Below, one piece after another: positions 9,455 to 19,106 of a stretch of 22,006 bases of DNA. How positions within the stretch are numbered: the first letter of the stretch is position 1; each line of letters starts with the position of its first letter. A model generated the notes under the pieces. It was not told the origin of the DNA. It saw nothing but the letters and a program-made list of their open reading frames with translations, and did not search any database. The translations under genes were made by a program, and so were the position numbers. Source of the DNA: Perkinsus olseni (Eukaryota > Perkinsozoa > Perkinsida > Perkinsidae). Where the stretch lies: the NCBI GenBank assembly GCA_013115135.1, contig JABANP010000693.1, positions 1-22,006 of the forward strand, given 5' to 3'.

Positions 9455-10425
9455 CAGAAATTTTGCGGACCGATCACCCCTATGTACCTCCGGCACTGAG
9501 ACTCCATAGTTATACCACTTTCCACTGCTTATCGTTGCCTTATTGTGTTACACAAATTGTGCCCAATTCGAACGGCGGCTGGCATGCGGAGGTTCGAAGT
9601 CAGTATGGGTACGGTTGAACAGGAGGGGTGAAGCTTCACCTGCGGTATGAAAAGTGCTCCTTTTCAACGTATGATGATTCCTGACGCATCGCACCGGGCG
9701 CGTTATAGCTGAGAATCAGGCAAATCACTCGTGAAAGATACTGCAGAGTAGAAGCCTCCCGATGTCATCTGAGTTAAACCAATGGATGCGGCTACCAGGT
9801 GTCCGCGATGTTCAAGTCGTCACCACTTCTTGCAATATCTCCTACGAATACCGCGGTAATCAAGGAGCTACCTCCGCGGTAACCAGGGAAAACCGCAAAG
9901 GCTGGGTGTACTTTGCGGGGGTAAGCAGACTATTACGTCAATTCACTCTTTAAATGATGCTGCACACAGCAGCTAACCTTAAACAATGATGACCCCCCGT
10001 CACTCCACCCCGCTTGGACGTCTCGGGTAGCTAGCCTCTCTGGTCAGTTCTCATCGACTTGCATACAGCGAGAGGTCATAACGTGCCTGCGAATCAATCC
10101 GTAGCGACGAAGTCCTACGAGTATGCCGGCTTGGTCAGTCGAAAAAGACACTCACCACTGTGCAGGCGGGCATCACCGCAAGGCATCTCGGAGCGGCTCA
10201 ACCTGAGCTCAGTTCAGGTCAGGCAACCTGTCATAAACAGGTGCGGCTGTCCCACTAGAGGTGATCCACCGTGAGAGGCCGCACATCATGCGCCGCACCA
10301 GTTCCCTACTCGCTCTCGTCTGTACACTACTGAGTAGTGGCCTAGCTGAAGGTAGCACACTTTGCCTGATAGAGAGAGGACATCGCCGGTAGGCTCTTGG
10401 CTCTGCCCATGACAGGCCGCCCGTT
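9455..10425. repeat. B1 downstream spacer, diverged copy of 15913-17213
   Basis: Clear but imperfect homology to the DNA after B2, interrupted by copy-specific blocks. About 350 nt at 9703-10054 is unique to this copy and holds a 63-codon ORF (9762-9953) of no recognised kind. From 10245 the match to 17027 onward is strong. Plain 8-mers lie at 9623-9630 (GAGGGGTG) and 9690-9697 (CGCACCGG), both expanded in copy 2. An odd palindrome CACTACT-G-AGTAGTG lies at 10325-10339. No gene is supported. Confidence 0.55.
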
Positions 10426-10433
10426 GTCTGCTG
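10426..10433. other. Unexpanded 8-mer GTCTGCTG
   Basis: Plain single copy of the site that, in the second unit, is expanded and then split by 2.15 kb of extra DNA (17213-17227 and 19378-19392). This is the empty-site reference for that insertion. Confidence 0.8.
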
Positions 10434-10630
10434 TGCAACTGTTCGCAATTTCGCTGCTTCATGCTGGAGGTTGTTGTGGCAGTGGGTTGCGAAGTACACC
10501 TCCATTTGGCTTCGAAGTCGGATTCCGATGAGCCGTCTAGTGTCCTTTTGCCCGCGGTGACACCAGCTGAGCTCCGGTTGCGCGCAGTTAGTCGGTGTTT
10601 CTCCGACGAGGGGCTTAGCAAAGTCACTCG

Positions 10631-10652
10631 TAAGAAAGTTTCTTCAAGAAAC
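10631..10652. repeat. Triplet palindrome, T = GAAGAAAC (one mismatch)
   Basis: Twenty-one of 22 positions fit; the first base is T instead of G. The counterpart near 19590-19597 is unexpanded and the two copies differ by exactly 14 nt here. Confidence 0.8.
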
Positions 10653-10831
10653 AGATGATACAACGTGTCTCTCCGAGCAGTTCCCGTTCACCGCGCTGAA
10701 TGGTAGAAAAGCGTCACTGGGGAATCTCCGAAGGCTGCAAAGCACTACTCATTATGCGCCAATCGTCCTATGCGTGCGTGCACAGCTAAAACTCCAGCTA
10801 CCCGTATAGAACTAAGCGGACGGGTTTTATA

Positions 10832-10853
10832 CTCCTCTGAGAGGAGTCCTCTC
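10832..10853. repeat. Triplet palindrome, T = CTCCTCTC
   Basis: All 22 positions fit. The paralogous position 20027-20048 also has a triplet, but built on a different 8-mer (CTCCTTCC). Confidence 0.9.
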
Positions 10854-11007
10854 AGTCTTGCGTTGACTATGAGCAAAAAGGGAGAAGCAACATGGACCCA
10901 GAATGCTCTCACTGAAGTCCATACTTAATATACACATAGGCCATACATTGTATGGACTACGTCTATATCAGTATGGCATACATCTTCAAGATGCTTTTGG
11001 GAATGCG

Positions 11008-11029
11008 GTGAGGTTACCTCACTGAGGTA
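11008..11029. repeat. Triplet palindrome, T = GTGAGGTA
   Basis: All 22 positions fit: GTGAGGT, then TACCTCAC, then TGAGGTA. The paralogous site 20203-20210 holds the plain 8-mer, so this is a 14-nt gain. Confidence 0.9.
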
Positions 11030-11378
11030 TCCAACTCGGCACTCATCTTACATCAATCCATGAAGATAGACGATTACGCTTTTGCTCTGGGTGATCAGCA
11101 AGCTGCACCCGCAATGGCATGTGCGGGCGGGGACACCATGTCTCAGAAGTGGTCGGGAACAACAGCGCTTTGAAGCTAGAGACGCGAGAGGGATGGCGTG
11201 CCCATTTCATCAAATTCGCGACTCGGATCAAGGCGGTTCGGCTGCCTGCTGTGGGACGCATGGCTCCATCAGAACGTGACAGTATGGGAAATTTCAGAGG
11301 GTCGTTGGCGAAACTCTGCACAACCGTTGTGCGTCTGTCGGGACATGGCGAAGCGACGCTCCTGGGCCCCGGGCTTGG

Positions 11379-11400
11379 CCTTAGGTCCTTAGGCCAAGGA
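11379..11400. repeat. Triplet palindrome, T = CCTAAGGA (two mismatches)
   Basis: Twenty of 22 positions fit; the middle 8-mer TCCTTAGG is exact. The plain 8-mer is at 4932-4939 upstream of A1, and the two copies differ by 14 nt here. The mismatches suggest an older event. Confidence 0.7.
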
Positions 11401-11906
11401 TACCAGTTCTGCCTTGATCAGACTCTAATTGGCTGACGAGAGCAATTTTGTATTGGATCCAAGATCACGCGAGGCTCGAGGTCTGCCTGTGTGTGCTGGC
11501 TAGGGGCTCCCATATCCCGTTGGACGCTCCCCAGACGTACGAATTGTCCTCCTAAATGTTGATATGACTTCTCCACGGGATGATACAGCATCGGATCTTC
11601 TGACCACGTGAGACTCGCAGTCTTGCTTTGGCTGCTGCCCCTCAATCGTAGACGGCCCCGTTAAGAGGGCTTAGGTAGCGGCGATGACACGTGATGTAGT
11701 ATTGAGCGCATGAGGAAGCACGCGAATTCAATCCTGGTCCCGTCTTTTTTTCTGCTCAGGTCAGGAATAATCTCCTCTAGCCTAAAGTACTACTACTAAT
11801 CCCACCAACGTAAATGGTTCCTCTCCGCCACCAGTTTTCGAGTTGAGCGAGCTTGGCGCTATCGACCCTTCTTCGTAGGTTTTTTGATTGTTGTAATTAC
11901 TTCCTA

Positions 11907-13043
11907 ATGCTATCTGTGCATGCCTGCATGGTTTTATTGCTATGCATACCAAATTTTGCCGAAATCGTGACCACCACGACTCCTGCAGAATTAGACATCG
12001 AAGTCTCTACTCAACTCTCCTTCGATAACCCTCCCCTCGACCGACTATACTTCTGTCCGCGAGGCAAAATAGAGGCGGCCCGAGTGGGCACCAGCTGGCC
12101 GGCATATCCGGTCACTCTGAACACTTCGGAGTGTCTGAACTATGACCAAATTATGGGGCTTCCTAATCGACAACAAAATCTGGAGTGCATCGCGAGTGCT
12201 ACCGAGGCGTTAACCTCTGCTCTCGACAGAGTCGGCTTGAGTGAGAGCTTCCTCGTTTGGGGTAGCCTGCTGGGGTGGTATCGTCATGAAGGCGGTATTA
12301 TACCCTGGGACTTTGATGGTGACGTCGCCGTTATGAAGGAGTCGTGCAATGCAACCTTCGATGCTCTTCGTGCGAAGGGTAGTGGTGTTAAGAACATCGC
12401 CCAGGCCGTGGACGCGGAACTCCCTCGAGGCTTTCACATCGTCACCGTCACCGATGGTGGTGTTAGTCGGGATTTGGATACCTTCTCGGGTTGTGAGGCC
12501 CAGGAGTTGAGGATTGAAGGTTACTGGCCGGGGACTGAGGATCGTATGTGCTACACCGATCTGTGGTTCCTCGACCATGAGTCCAGTAAAGGCGCCGATT
12601 GTCATTGCGATTCCATCGTTCCTTCACCTCGGGCGTGCATTGAGAATAAGTATTACTCGCGTGGATGTATCTCCGAAGCTGATTTGTTCCCCCTTGCTGA
12701 TTCCACACTGCTCGGTAAAGTCTCTGTGAAGGTCCCACACGACCCCTTAGGAGTGCTGAGACGTCTCTATCCCGCCGGCATTGACATCAAGAACATGGCC
12801 CCCGTACCGAAGAACCCCCTCTTCGAGGATGACTGGTCCATTGTGGTCGCTAGCAGCCCAACAGCGGTGCAACAGCCCGGGAGACACACCACTCTATGGT
12901 GATTCGTTGCAGTCGTGATCGTTGCGATCTTAGCCTGTGTATGCATCCCTAAATTATACCGATGTTTCGTTAAACGCCGCCGTGCTGGGTACGCGCTCCC
13001 CAAGCGAGCTGATGATTCTACCCAGGAGTTTGTCATCGAATAG
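11907..13043 (+). pseudogene. LicD/fukutin-family protein A2, stop codon at the start of its membrane anchor
   Basis: Nearly identical to A1 over its length, with the same signal peptide type, the same GSLLGWYR and DFDGD motifs and the same sequons. A single G-to-A change turns Trp332 (TGG) into TGA at 12900-12902. This removes the membrane helix, the KRRR stop-transfer and the FVIE tail, leaving a 331-residue product that would be soluble and secreted. The rest of the frame is still open and undecayed to a TAG at 13041-13043, so the change is recent, or is read through, or the soluble form is tolerated. The frame is open upstream to a TTG at 11853, but the first ATG is 11907. It could be called a functional secreted variant instead of a pseudogene. 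Confidence 0.8.
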
Positions 13044-13505
13044 TAACACTGCTCCGCAAGGCGATCCCCTTGCAGTTCCTCCAGTCACTGACAGTGTTTT
13101 ACCGAGTCTTGCTTATGTCCTCAGTTTACACTACTCGTCGTTTTGGTGTTGTGTTGCAAGTCCACTCCGATGGAGGGTGGTGCCCGCAGCTGAACGGATG
13201 AGCAAAAGAAGGGGGGGGGACTACCGAGCAGAAACCATACGCGCTCGAAGGTTGTGCGCGGTGAACGCTGTGATCAAGCTCGCGGTGCTTCAATGGAGCC
13301 CATTGCTAAAGCTAGCTACGCTCCGCTCGTGTTTACGCGTGCAGGGTAGTCTGGGCATTAGCTATATCTTCAGGATGGATCTCACAAGCTCCTCTTTGCC
13401 TTCGTGTTACACGTATGTGTGGGAGTAATACGGTAGATGAGAAGGGCTCCAGTAGAAGAGGGATTTATGACACGTTGTAGCCGTGATGACGGCGGACACG
13501 AGCTC
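13044..13505. other. A2 downstream spacer, no gene seen
   Basis: Near-identical copy of 6595-7055, including the long G-run (one base longer here). It starts with the last part of the A-type 3' end and leads into the minisatellite. A 163-codon ORF (12937-13428) is only the A2 C-terminal region read in another frame and carried on into the spacer. Confidence 0.4.
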
Positions 13506-13725
13506 GACCCAGTCCTCTGTTCCCTGGATGTGGAGGTAGGATACTAGAGACTGCTGAGTCGACCCAGTCCTCCGGTCCCTGGATGTGGAGGTAGGATACT
13601 AGGGACTGCTGAGTCGACCCAGTCCTCCGGTCCCTGGATGTGGAGGTAGGATACTAGGGACTGCTGACTCGACCCAGTCCTCCGGTCCCTGGATGTGGAG
13701 GTAGGATACTAGGGACTGCTGACTC
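13506..13725. repeat. 55-bp minisatellite, four copies (second array)
   Basis: Units start at 13506, 13561, 13616 and 13671, followed by a fragment at 13726. Units are slightly more alike here (CTCCGGTCCC in three of four) than in the first array, which suggests some homogenisation within the array after the duplication. Confidence 0.9.
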
Positions 13726-14807
13726 GACCCAGGCCGGGCATGGAGTCGGGCAGTTCCATCCTGTCCTATCGAGCAGTCGTGGCCGCTAGCTAGTATTTGG
13801 TCAGCAAGCGCAGGCATCCGCCCACCGGGCGGTGACACTGATGAGTATTGAGCAGATCAGAGCCACACACTGCTCACACCACCACCCTTTGGAACGTTGA
13901 AGTTTCACTGCAGCTATTCGGTCTCCTAAGCTCGAAGTTCGATCTTCGGGTTCGATCATCGGGTTCGATCATCGGACCCTATTATTATACCTCACAGGGG
14001 ATGCTAGTTCTACTAGCCTAATGGTATCCACTGTGTCACTCACTGACGGACACCACTGACGCACCAACTTGATGCTATCAGGACTGTGGCGAATGCCATT
14101 CGGAATGGCACACGGAGCCGGACTGGAGTGTTGTTTTTCTTCTAATATGGCGGTCGTTGAGACTCGCTGTTCTCACTTCTCCCTCTTCTCAAGGGACTCG
14201 CCTGCCATTAGCCGATGGAATGATTCCCTCTTTTTGTCCGCCCCGGAAGCTCAACCTGTTGGCATAGCCAAGTAATGTTCGGCGGGCAGTGTGCCGTGGG
14301 TCGAGAGCGACAGTTGTAGCGCAGCTCGGGAAACAGAGCCCTCATCTTGTTCAAACAAGCAGTCACAGATCGCTACATCAGCTCTCGCTTGAGTTGCCAT
14401 CTCGTATCCCTACTACAATGGTGTGTTCGAGTCGCGGCAATTGCATCGAGGAAGAAGTCCGACGTCACCCGAATGGAATAGCAGTGCCCCGCGCACGGAA
14501 AGACTAGCTTTCATTCAACGAAGCAGAGAGTCTCGGCCAATGTTCAGTCGCGCCTTTTCGACTGGCGAAGGCTCGGCGGGAGGAGTGTACAGAGTGAATG
14601 TCCCGGCGTGGGTGTGACCCAGTGTCCTGCTGGAAGATCCGGTGGTGCAGCTCGCACGATGCAAACTCCTGTTGCCACTCCACTCCCCCAAACTTTTGGA
14701 AATTGCTCCGTGATTATGGACGGTTTCTCTCTATGGTAGCTCTATCGACGTTAGTTCGCCGTCGGAATTCGTCCTTGGTCACAGTTCCTTTGCTTGTCTA
14801 GTTAGTG
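13726..14807. other. Spacer upstream of B2
   Basis: Near-identical to 7276-8349. The 13-bp motif GTTCGATCATCGG is present three times in a row at 13937-13975 against two in the first copy. The 67-codon ORF at 14072-14275 is the same as in copy 1 and equally doubtful. The plain 8-mer CTTGTCTA is at 14793-14800, just before the B2 start. Confidence 0.4.
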
Positions 14808-15912
14808 ATGCCTCCTCTGCACGTCTTCACGTTATTCCTGCTTTCGCTGTCAACTTCCACTGCAGTCGAAATATCCACTCAACTTGTCTTCGACCAGCCT
14901 CCTCTCGATCGGCTTTTCTTCTGCCCGCGAGCCAAAATAGAAGAGGCTCGAGTCAGCAGCGGCTGGCCGGCGTATCCGGTCACTCTGAACACTTCGGAGT
15001 GTCTGAACTATGACCACATTATGGGGCTTCCTAATCGACAACAAAATCTGGAGTGCATCGCGAGTGCTACCGAGGCATTAACCTCTGCTCTCGACAGAGT
15101 CGGGTTGAGTGAGAGCTTCCTCGTTTGGGGTAGCCTGCTGGGGTGGTATCGTCATGAAGGCGGTATTATACCCTGGGACTTCGATGGTGACGTCGCCGTT
15201 ATGAAGGAGTCGTGCAATGCAACCTTCGATGCTCTTCGTGCGAAGGGTAGTGGTGTTAAGAACATCGCCCAGGCCGTGGACGCGGAACTTCCTCGAGGGC
15301 TTTCACATCGTCACGGTCACCGATGGTGGTGTTAGTCGGGATTTAGATACATTCTGGGGCTGCGAGGTCCTGGAGCTGCGGCTTGAGCGCGATTGGCCGT
15401 GGTTTGGCGGTCGTATGTGCTACACCGACATATGGTTCCTCGACCACGAGTCCAGTGAAGGCGCTGCCTGCCAGTGTGACTCCGACATCCCTTCCCCTCG
15501 AGTGTGTTTCGAGAATAAATACTATTCTTGCGGCTGTATCGCCGAGACTGATTTGTTTCCCCTTACCGATTCCAGACTGCTCGATAAAGTCTCTGTGAGG
15601 GTCCCACACAACCCCTCGGAAGTGCTGAGGCGTCTCTATCCCGCCGGCATTGGCATCAAGAACATGGCCCCGGTACCCGAGAACCCCCTCTTCGAGGATA
15701 ATTGGTCCATTGTTATCGCTAACAGCTCAGTGGCCCGCCTTCGAACTCACCGACCCGCTACTTTATGGTGGATCGTTATAGCGATCATTATCGCATTGTT
15801 GGTATTTGCATGCGTGCTGGTATCATACCGGTTGTACGGTAAACGGCGAGGTGGCTATGGGCCAGCTCCACAGACTGATGACGACCTCCCACAGTTTGTG
15901 ATCGGAGAGTAG
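14808..15912 (+). pseudogene. LicD/fukutin-family protein B2, frameshifted near position 15297
   Basis: Almost the same as B1 but with a different lesion: an extra G in CTCGAGGGCTTTC near 15297, where the other copies have CTCGAGGCTTTC. The first frame therefore ends at 15335, soon after the catalytic core. The remaining part continues in the second frame through the Cys-rich region, the membrane helix (LWWIVIAIII...), KRRGGY and the final FVIGE, stopping at 15910-15912. The B1 lesion is absent here. Without the extra base the length is 367 residues, as for B1. Decay and an indel error in sequencing are both possible. The signal peptide, sequons and DFDGD site are intact in the first part. 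Confidence 0.85.
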
Positions 15913-16063
15913 CAGAAATTTTGTTGACCGATCACCCCTATGTACCTTCGGCAATGAGGCTCGATAGCTGTCCCACTTTCCACTGCTTATCTTTGCCCTA
16001 TTGTGTTACACAAGTTGTGCCTAATTCGAATGGCGGCCGTCATACGGAGGCTCGAAGTCAGCA

Positions 16064-16105
16064 TGGATACTGTATCCACTAACAGTAACAGGAACTGTAA
16101 CAGTT
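16064..16105. repeat. Complex palindromic insertion with filler, T = TGGATACA
   Basis: The left part is TGGATAC followed by the exact reverse complement TGTATCCA of the 8-mer, as in the triplets. The right part is AACTGT-A-ACAGTT, a separate one-base-centred palindrome at the right flank. Between them lie about 14 nt made of local TAACAG repeats. Copy 1 (about 9603-9620) has a single diverged T with no insertion. It reads as a triplet event that failed to join cleanly. Confidence 0.55.
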
Positions 16106-16111
16106 GAACAG

Positions 16112-16133
16112 GAGGGGTCACCCCTCAGGGGTG
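16112..16133. repeat. Triplet palindrome, T = GAGGGGTG
   Basis: All 22 positions fit. The plain 8-mer is at 9623-9630 in the first unit, giving an exact 14-nt difference. Confidence 0.9.
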
Positions 16134-16194
16134 AAGCTTCACCTGCGGTATGAAAAGTGCTCCTCGTCAACGTATAATTCCTGATGCGGCGCGA

Positions 16195-16216
16195 CGGACC
16201 GCCGGTGCGGCACCGG
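16195..16216. repeat. Triplet palindrome, T = CGCACCGG (one mismatch)
   Basis: Twenty-one of 22 positions fit; the third base is G instead of C. The plain 8-mer is at 9690-9697 in the first unit. Confidence 0.8.
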
Positions 16217-16788
16217 GCGCGTTTCAACTTGCATGCAGCAAGTGGTCATGTCATGCTTGCGCATCCATCTGAAGCGACGGGGACTGCAAGTATGCGGCTT
16301 GGCCAGTCGGAAAGGCCCCTCACCACAGTGAAGGTAGGTGTCGCCGCAAGGAATTTCGGAGCGGTTCAGTCTGAGCTCAGCTCAGGTTCGCTGGGTGAGT
16401 GAGCACCCGCGCCAAGATATGCCTTGAAAAAATCAATTTCGCCAGCGCGTGCGATAGTAAGTCCAATTTCAACGAAATGCGAAAATCCATTTCGCTAGAA
16501 GTAGGTTCAATTTCGCTACAGTAACGGATCCCGATGTCTGACTGTTGCAGGCTGGCCGTTTCGCGTATCATCATTCCAAACCCTGGTCACAACTCTGATG
16601 ATGGGAGCTACCAACTCCGAAGTGATTTCGGACCCCGCCGAGGTGATCCGCTGAACTGCCGATAACACTCATACAGACTTCCAATGAGTTTGAATGTTTG
16701 AAACTCGGTCGTTGTGTTCTCAATTCGTTCGGCGCCGCTACGGGAGTAAAGGAAACGCGTTAAGGACCAAATTGGGTGAAGGACAACT

Positions 16789-16810
16789 GAGATTCGGAAT
16801 CTCAGATTCC
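16789..16810. repeat. Triplet palindrome, T = GAGATTCC
   Basis: All 22 positions fit. It lies in the block that copy 1 lacks, so no empty site is available for comparison. Confidence 0.88.
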
Positions 16811-17212
16811 AGTCAGAGCCGACGTACTCGACAGTTGAATCGCGAGGAAGAATCTTCCCAGAGAGTTCTCACGACGCCTCTAGTGAAGCTGAGCTGGCTC
16901 TCTATCATCTTGCTGGGATCCCACCGTACTGCTCTAGATGTGGCATGTCGAAGAGAGAGAGTAGTCGGCTGTTAACCGTTAGCCTCCGAGCTGTGATGCA
17001 AACCACGTCTCACAGCGAGTTGCTGCCCACTAGAGGTGATCCACCGTTAGACGCCGCACATCATGCGCCGCGCTAGTTCCTACTCGCTCTCGTCTGTGGA
17101 CTACTGAGTAGTGGCCTCACTGAGTGGCCTAGCTGAAAGGAGCACGCTTTGCCTGATTGAGAGAGGACATGGCCGGCAGGCTCTTGGCTCTGTTCACGAC
17201 GGGCCGCCCGGT

Positions 17213-17227
17213 GTCTGCTCAGCAGAC
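17213..17227. repeat. Left half of a split triplet palindrome, T = GTCTGCTG
   Basis: GTCTGCT followed by CAGCAGAC, the exact reverse complement of T. The expected last seven bases are displaced by 2.15 kb, to 19386-19392. The empty site is 10426-10433. Confidence 0.8.
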
Positions 17228-17258
17228 CAATCCACTTTTGAATCAAAAGTGGATTGGT
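17226..17258. repeat. Perfect 16-bp inverted repeat with one-base centre
   Basis: Arms 17226-17241 and 17243-17258 are exact reverse complements around a single A at 17242. It sits at the very start of the 2.15-kb extra segment and overlaps its left boundary. Confidence 0.9.
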
Positions 17259-17497
17259 ACTGAGTGCATCTGATGCGCTTCGCTCCGCTGTGCTCGAGAC
17301 GAGACACTTCAGTAATCGATACACTCCGTGTGTCGGAGGAGAATCCACGGTAGTCCGCCGCAGGAGACAATCGTGTGTATGCGTGCGAGGCGGTGTACGT
17401 CACCGAGCCGTTCATCGTGAGAGGTCAGCGTCTGGCACGGTAGTGCCGAATGTCCTGTCGATGTTTTTGACCCACCCGTCCCTCCCTCAAGGGTGGG

Positions 17498-17605
17498 GTC
17501 GCCTGGTAGGAGTGTATCCTCCCCGGCTGATCGATTCGCGACTTGAGCTCTGTCGCCTGGTAGGAGTGTCTCCTCCCCGGCTGATCGATTCGCGACTTGA
17601 GCTCT
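17498..17605. repeat. 54-bp direct tandem duplication
   Basis: Two near-identical 54-bp units, 17498-17551 and 17552-17605, each starting GTCGCCTGGTAGGAGTGT and ending CTTGAGCTCT. Only isolated differences separate them, so the duplication is recent. Confidence 0.9.
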
Positions 17606-17750
17606 TTTCCCATTGTATGTTACGCAAGGTCGCGGACGAAGAGACGGAGATTCTCTACATGTACTTTACATGGCTTTAGATGATTTAGCACGTCTCTTCC
17701 TGTGTGTTGAGTCATATGTCACCTGACACACCCGAGTGGCACAACAGAAT

Positions 17751-17772
17751 CCCTTGCCGCAAGGGCCTTGCG
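17751..17772. repeat. Triplet palindrome, T = CCCTTGCG
   Basis: All 22 positions fit: CCCTTGC, CGCAAGGG, CCTTGCG. It lies inside the segment missing from the first unit, so there is no empty site. Confidence 0.9.
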
Positions 17773-18426
17773 TGTCTTCGAGACAGACAGGCGGCGACAC
17801 CGGTCTTGCCGCCAGTAGAAGGAGGCGGATTATTTCGGGCAGTCGCCGCCAAATTAGTGCAATGGTTCACCTTGACTAGTTCGACCCCGCTGTATAGCGT
17901 TCTCTCGCATATCCAAATGAATATTGTCCGATCTTTCGGATAAGGCAAGCTCCCTTGGTAGGTTATCCTGTCGTCTTGGCTGTCTCCACCGCAGGGACGT
18001 AGTCTCCGTAGGATTCCCCTATTAACGTCTTCAGATCGACCCCTCAGGCCCGCGGCTGGCCAGGAAACACTCAGCCTCGAAGTGTCTTCCACTACTCTAT
18101 GCTCAACGAAGCGAGCATTTGGGGCTTCGTGTTTTCCGGGGCCCGGAAGCACCGTGGTGGAAGGTCCGTAACCTCACCCAGCCGCTGTGACAAGCGGCGC
18201 CAAATTCATGCGTGCGAGCTGATCCGCAGGTTACGAAGCGATCGAAAGTGAATACGAGCGAGGCCGAGAGAATCGTTTCATTGGTTCCGAGTGTCTACTT
18301 ACTTCATATCGCACAACTGTGGTAGCGTAAACTCCTCCTCCTCCTTCCACTGATGACCCAGTGGCCTAGTGTTGTGACGAACTGAGTGGAGCTACTGACG
18401 GCTGTACATTACAGGTTATTATTAAA

Positions 18427-18612
18427 ATGGTTCAGACTTACCTCTTCCTAGTCACCCTCATCTGGTTCGCCTTGCTAGCCAACCTCCCGCAGTGCGATGC
18501 CAAACTCGCTTGTGATATGAGTTTCTGTGAGGAGATTTGCTTCCCTCAACGCCGATCTTGCGAACGCTCAACTAACTTCTGCGCTTGCGGCCCGGGCGTC
18601 GTCGTCCCCTAG
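18427..18612 (+). CDS. Small secreted six-cysteine peptide with CS-alpha-beta (defensin-like) spacing
   Basis: A 61-residue ORF with ATG in a good context (AAAATGG). Residues 1-25 are a signal peptide with a long hydrophobic core, probably cut after CDA. The mature part (26-61, about 36 residues) has cysteines at 29, 34, 38, 45, 52 and 54. The pairs C34-xxx-C38 and C52-x-C54 with one Cys before and one between are the cysteine-stabilised alpha-beta pattern shared by defensins and some small toxins. The glycine expected in the gamma-core before the last cysteines is not clear, and the loops are short. So the fold is a hypothesis from spacing alone, and another disulfide-rich secreted effector is possible. 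It lies alone in the 2.15-kb segment, on the same strand as the LicD-like genes. A Cys in the signal region (23) would be removed. Confidence 0.55.
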   Translation: MVQTYLFLVTLIWFALLANLPQCDAKLACDMSFCEEICFPQRRSCERSTNFCACGPGVVVP

Positions 18613-18869
18613 ACGGTGACTCTCGACTGTGGGGTGGTGACACCGAAGGGTTCCCTTGGCACACTCTTGTCAAGGGTCGATGACCATAGGAGAGATGCGT
18701 GTACTTTTTACGCCTCGCAGCACAACGAGTGGCCAAATGAATGACCATTCATTCAGATGTTGTTTCGCCTCTCAGTAGATATTTTATCGGCCTCCGATAT
18801 TCTACCTACTATATTTTCTATTAATCATCCGCCGAATTTTTACCAGAGAACTAAGGTGATGTGACGGTT

Positions 18870-18891
18870 GGGTGAGGCTCACCCGGTGAGC
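18870..18891. repeat. Triplet palindrome, T = GGGTGAGC
   Basis: All 22 positions fit: GGGTGAG, GCTCACCC, GGTGAGC. Confidence 0.9.
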
Positions 18892-18982
18892 TCCCAGTCA
18901 CAGTAGATCTCTACGATCTCTATGGACGGTCTCAGAAGTACCGCTGCTTTGCGCTGAAATTGAAAGTACGCCCTGGAACTGT

Positions 18983-19004
18983 GCCGAGATTCTCGATTCG
19001 AGAA
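18983..19004. repeat. Triplet palindrome, T = ATCGAGAA (two mismatches)
   Basis: The middle 8-mer TTCTCGAT and the right arm TCGAGAA fit exactly. The left arm is GCCGAGA where ATCGAGA is expected. Probably an old, mutated example. Confidence 0.6.
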
Positions 19005-19106
19005 GACCGTTTAGAGCTTTTTCAGAACGCTTCGTGAGTATACATGAACCGTTTGATGTATACCAAGTCAACAAGTATAGCTTATACGGATTGTCGGGCG
19101 TCCCAG

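Larger units (their letters stand above)
10434..11830. repeat. Long upstream module, copy 2, no gene seen
   Basis: Matches 19393-20925 for most of its length and includes the gene-proximal module also found at 4887-5368. Relative to the later copy it lacks about 267 nt (the counterpart of 19681-19947, junction near 10754). Short ORFs here (10461-10658, 11119-11436) do not hold up between copies. It carries four triplet palindromes, listed separately, and a palindrome CCATACA-T-TGTATGG at 10941-10955. Confidence 0.65.
15913..17212. repeat. B2 downstream spacer, copy 2, with an extra block of about 640 nt
   Basis: Homologous to 9455-10425 with copy-specific changes. From about 16387 to 17020 there is DNA absent from copy 1, where about 30 unrelated bases stand instead. 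Its two ends show a weak inverted likeness (TCGCTGGGTGAG against TCGCTGTGAG on the other strand), so it may be a small DNA element, without a clear target duplication. Inside, CAATTTCGC-like words recur about every 20-40 nt at 16434-16520. ORFs here (16184-16402, 16694-16975) are not recognisable. The stretch from 17027 matches 10251 onward well. Confidence 0.5.
17259..18426. other. Left part of the inserted segment, no gene seen
   Basis: Several short ORFs exist on both strands (for example 17254-17679 plus, 18152-17712 minus); they overlap, run through the 54-bp repeat and resemble nothing known. A hairpin GCCGCT-6 nt-AGCGGC lies near 18181. TTCCGGG-G-CCCGGAA at 18134-18148 is a one-base-centred palindrome without a third arm. 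The promoter of the peptide gene should be at the right end of this stretch; no TATA box is clear. Confidence 0.35.

Noticed and set aside
10315..10345. Extra 13 nt in copy 2 near 17117 (CACTGAGTGGCCT) as a further triplet event
   Set aside because: The gain is 13 nt and is a direct partial duplication of CTGAG...TGGCCT; it does not contain a reverse complement of the site.
11119..11436. ORF of about 100 codons shared with 20315-20722
   Set aside because: The two translations diverge in several places and end differently, and the frame has no support beyond general homology of the modules.
13599..13838. 79-codon minus-strand ORF in the minisatellite
   Set aside because: It is only a reading of the 55-bp repeat and is not maintained in the first array.
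13937..13975. 13-bp direct repeats (GTTCGATCATCGG) as a CRISPR-like or tRNA B-box feature
   Set aside because: Units are directly adjacent with no spacers, and no cloverleaf can be built around the GTTCGA words. It is a simple tandem expansion, two against three copies.
17254..17679. 141-codon plus-strand ORF across the 54-bp tandem repeat
   Set aside because: Its length comes from a repeat unit whose period (54) is a multiple of three; the translation is repetitive and starts inside a palindrome. No domain is visible.
18215..18235. Resemblance to the 3' end of small-subunit rRNA (CTGATCCGCAGGTTAC)
   Set aside because: The likeness covers about a dozen bases and the surrounding sequence does not match rRNA.
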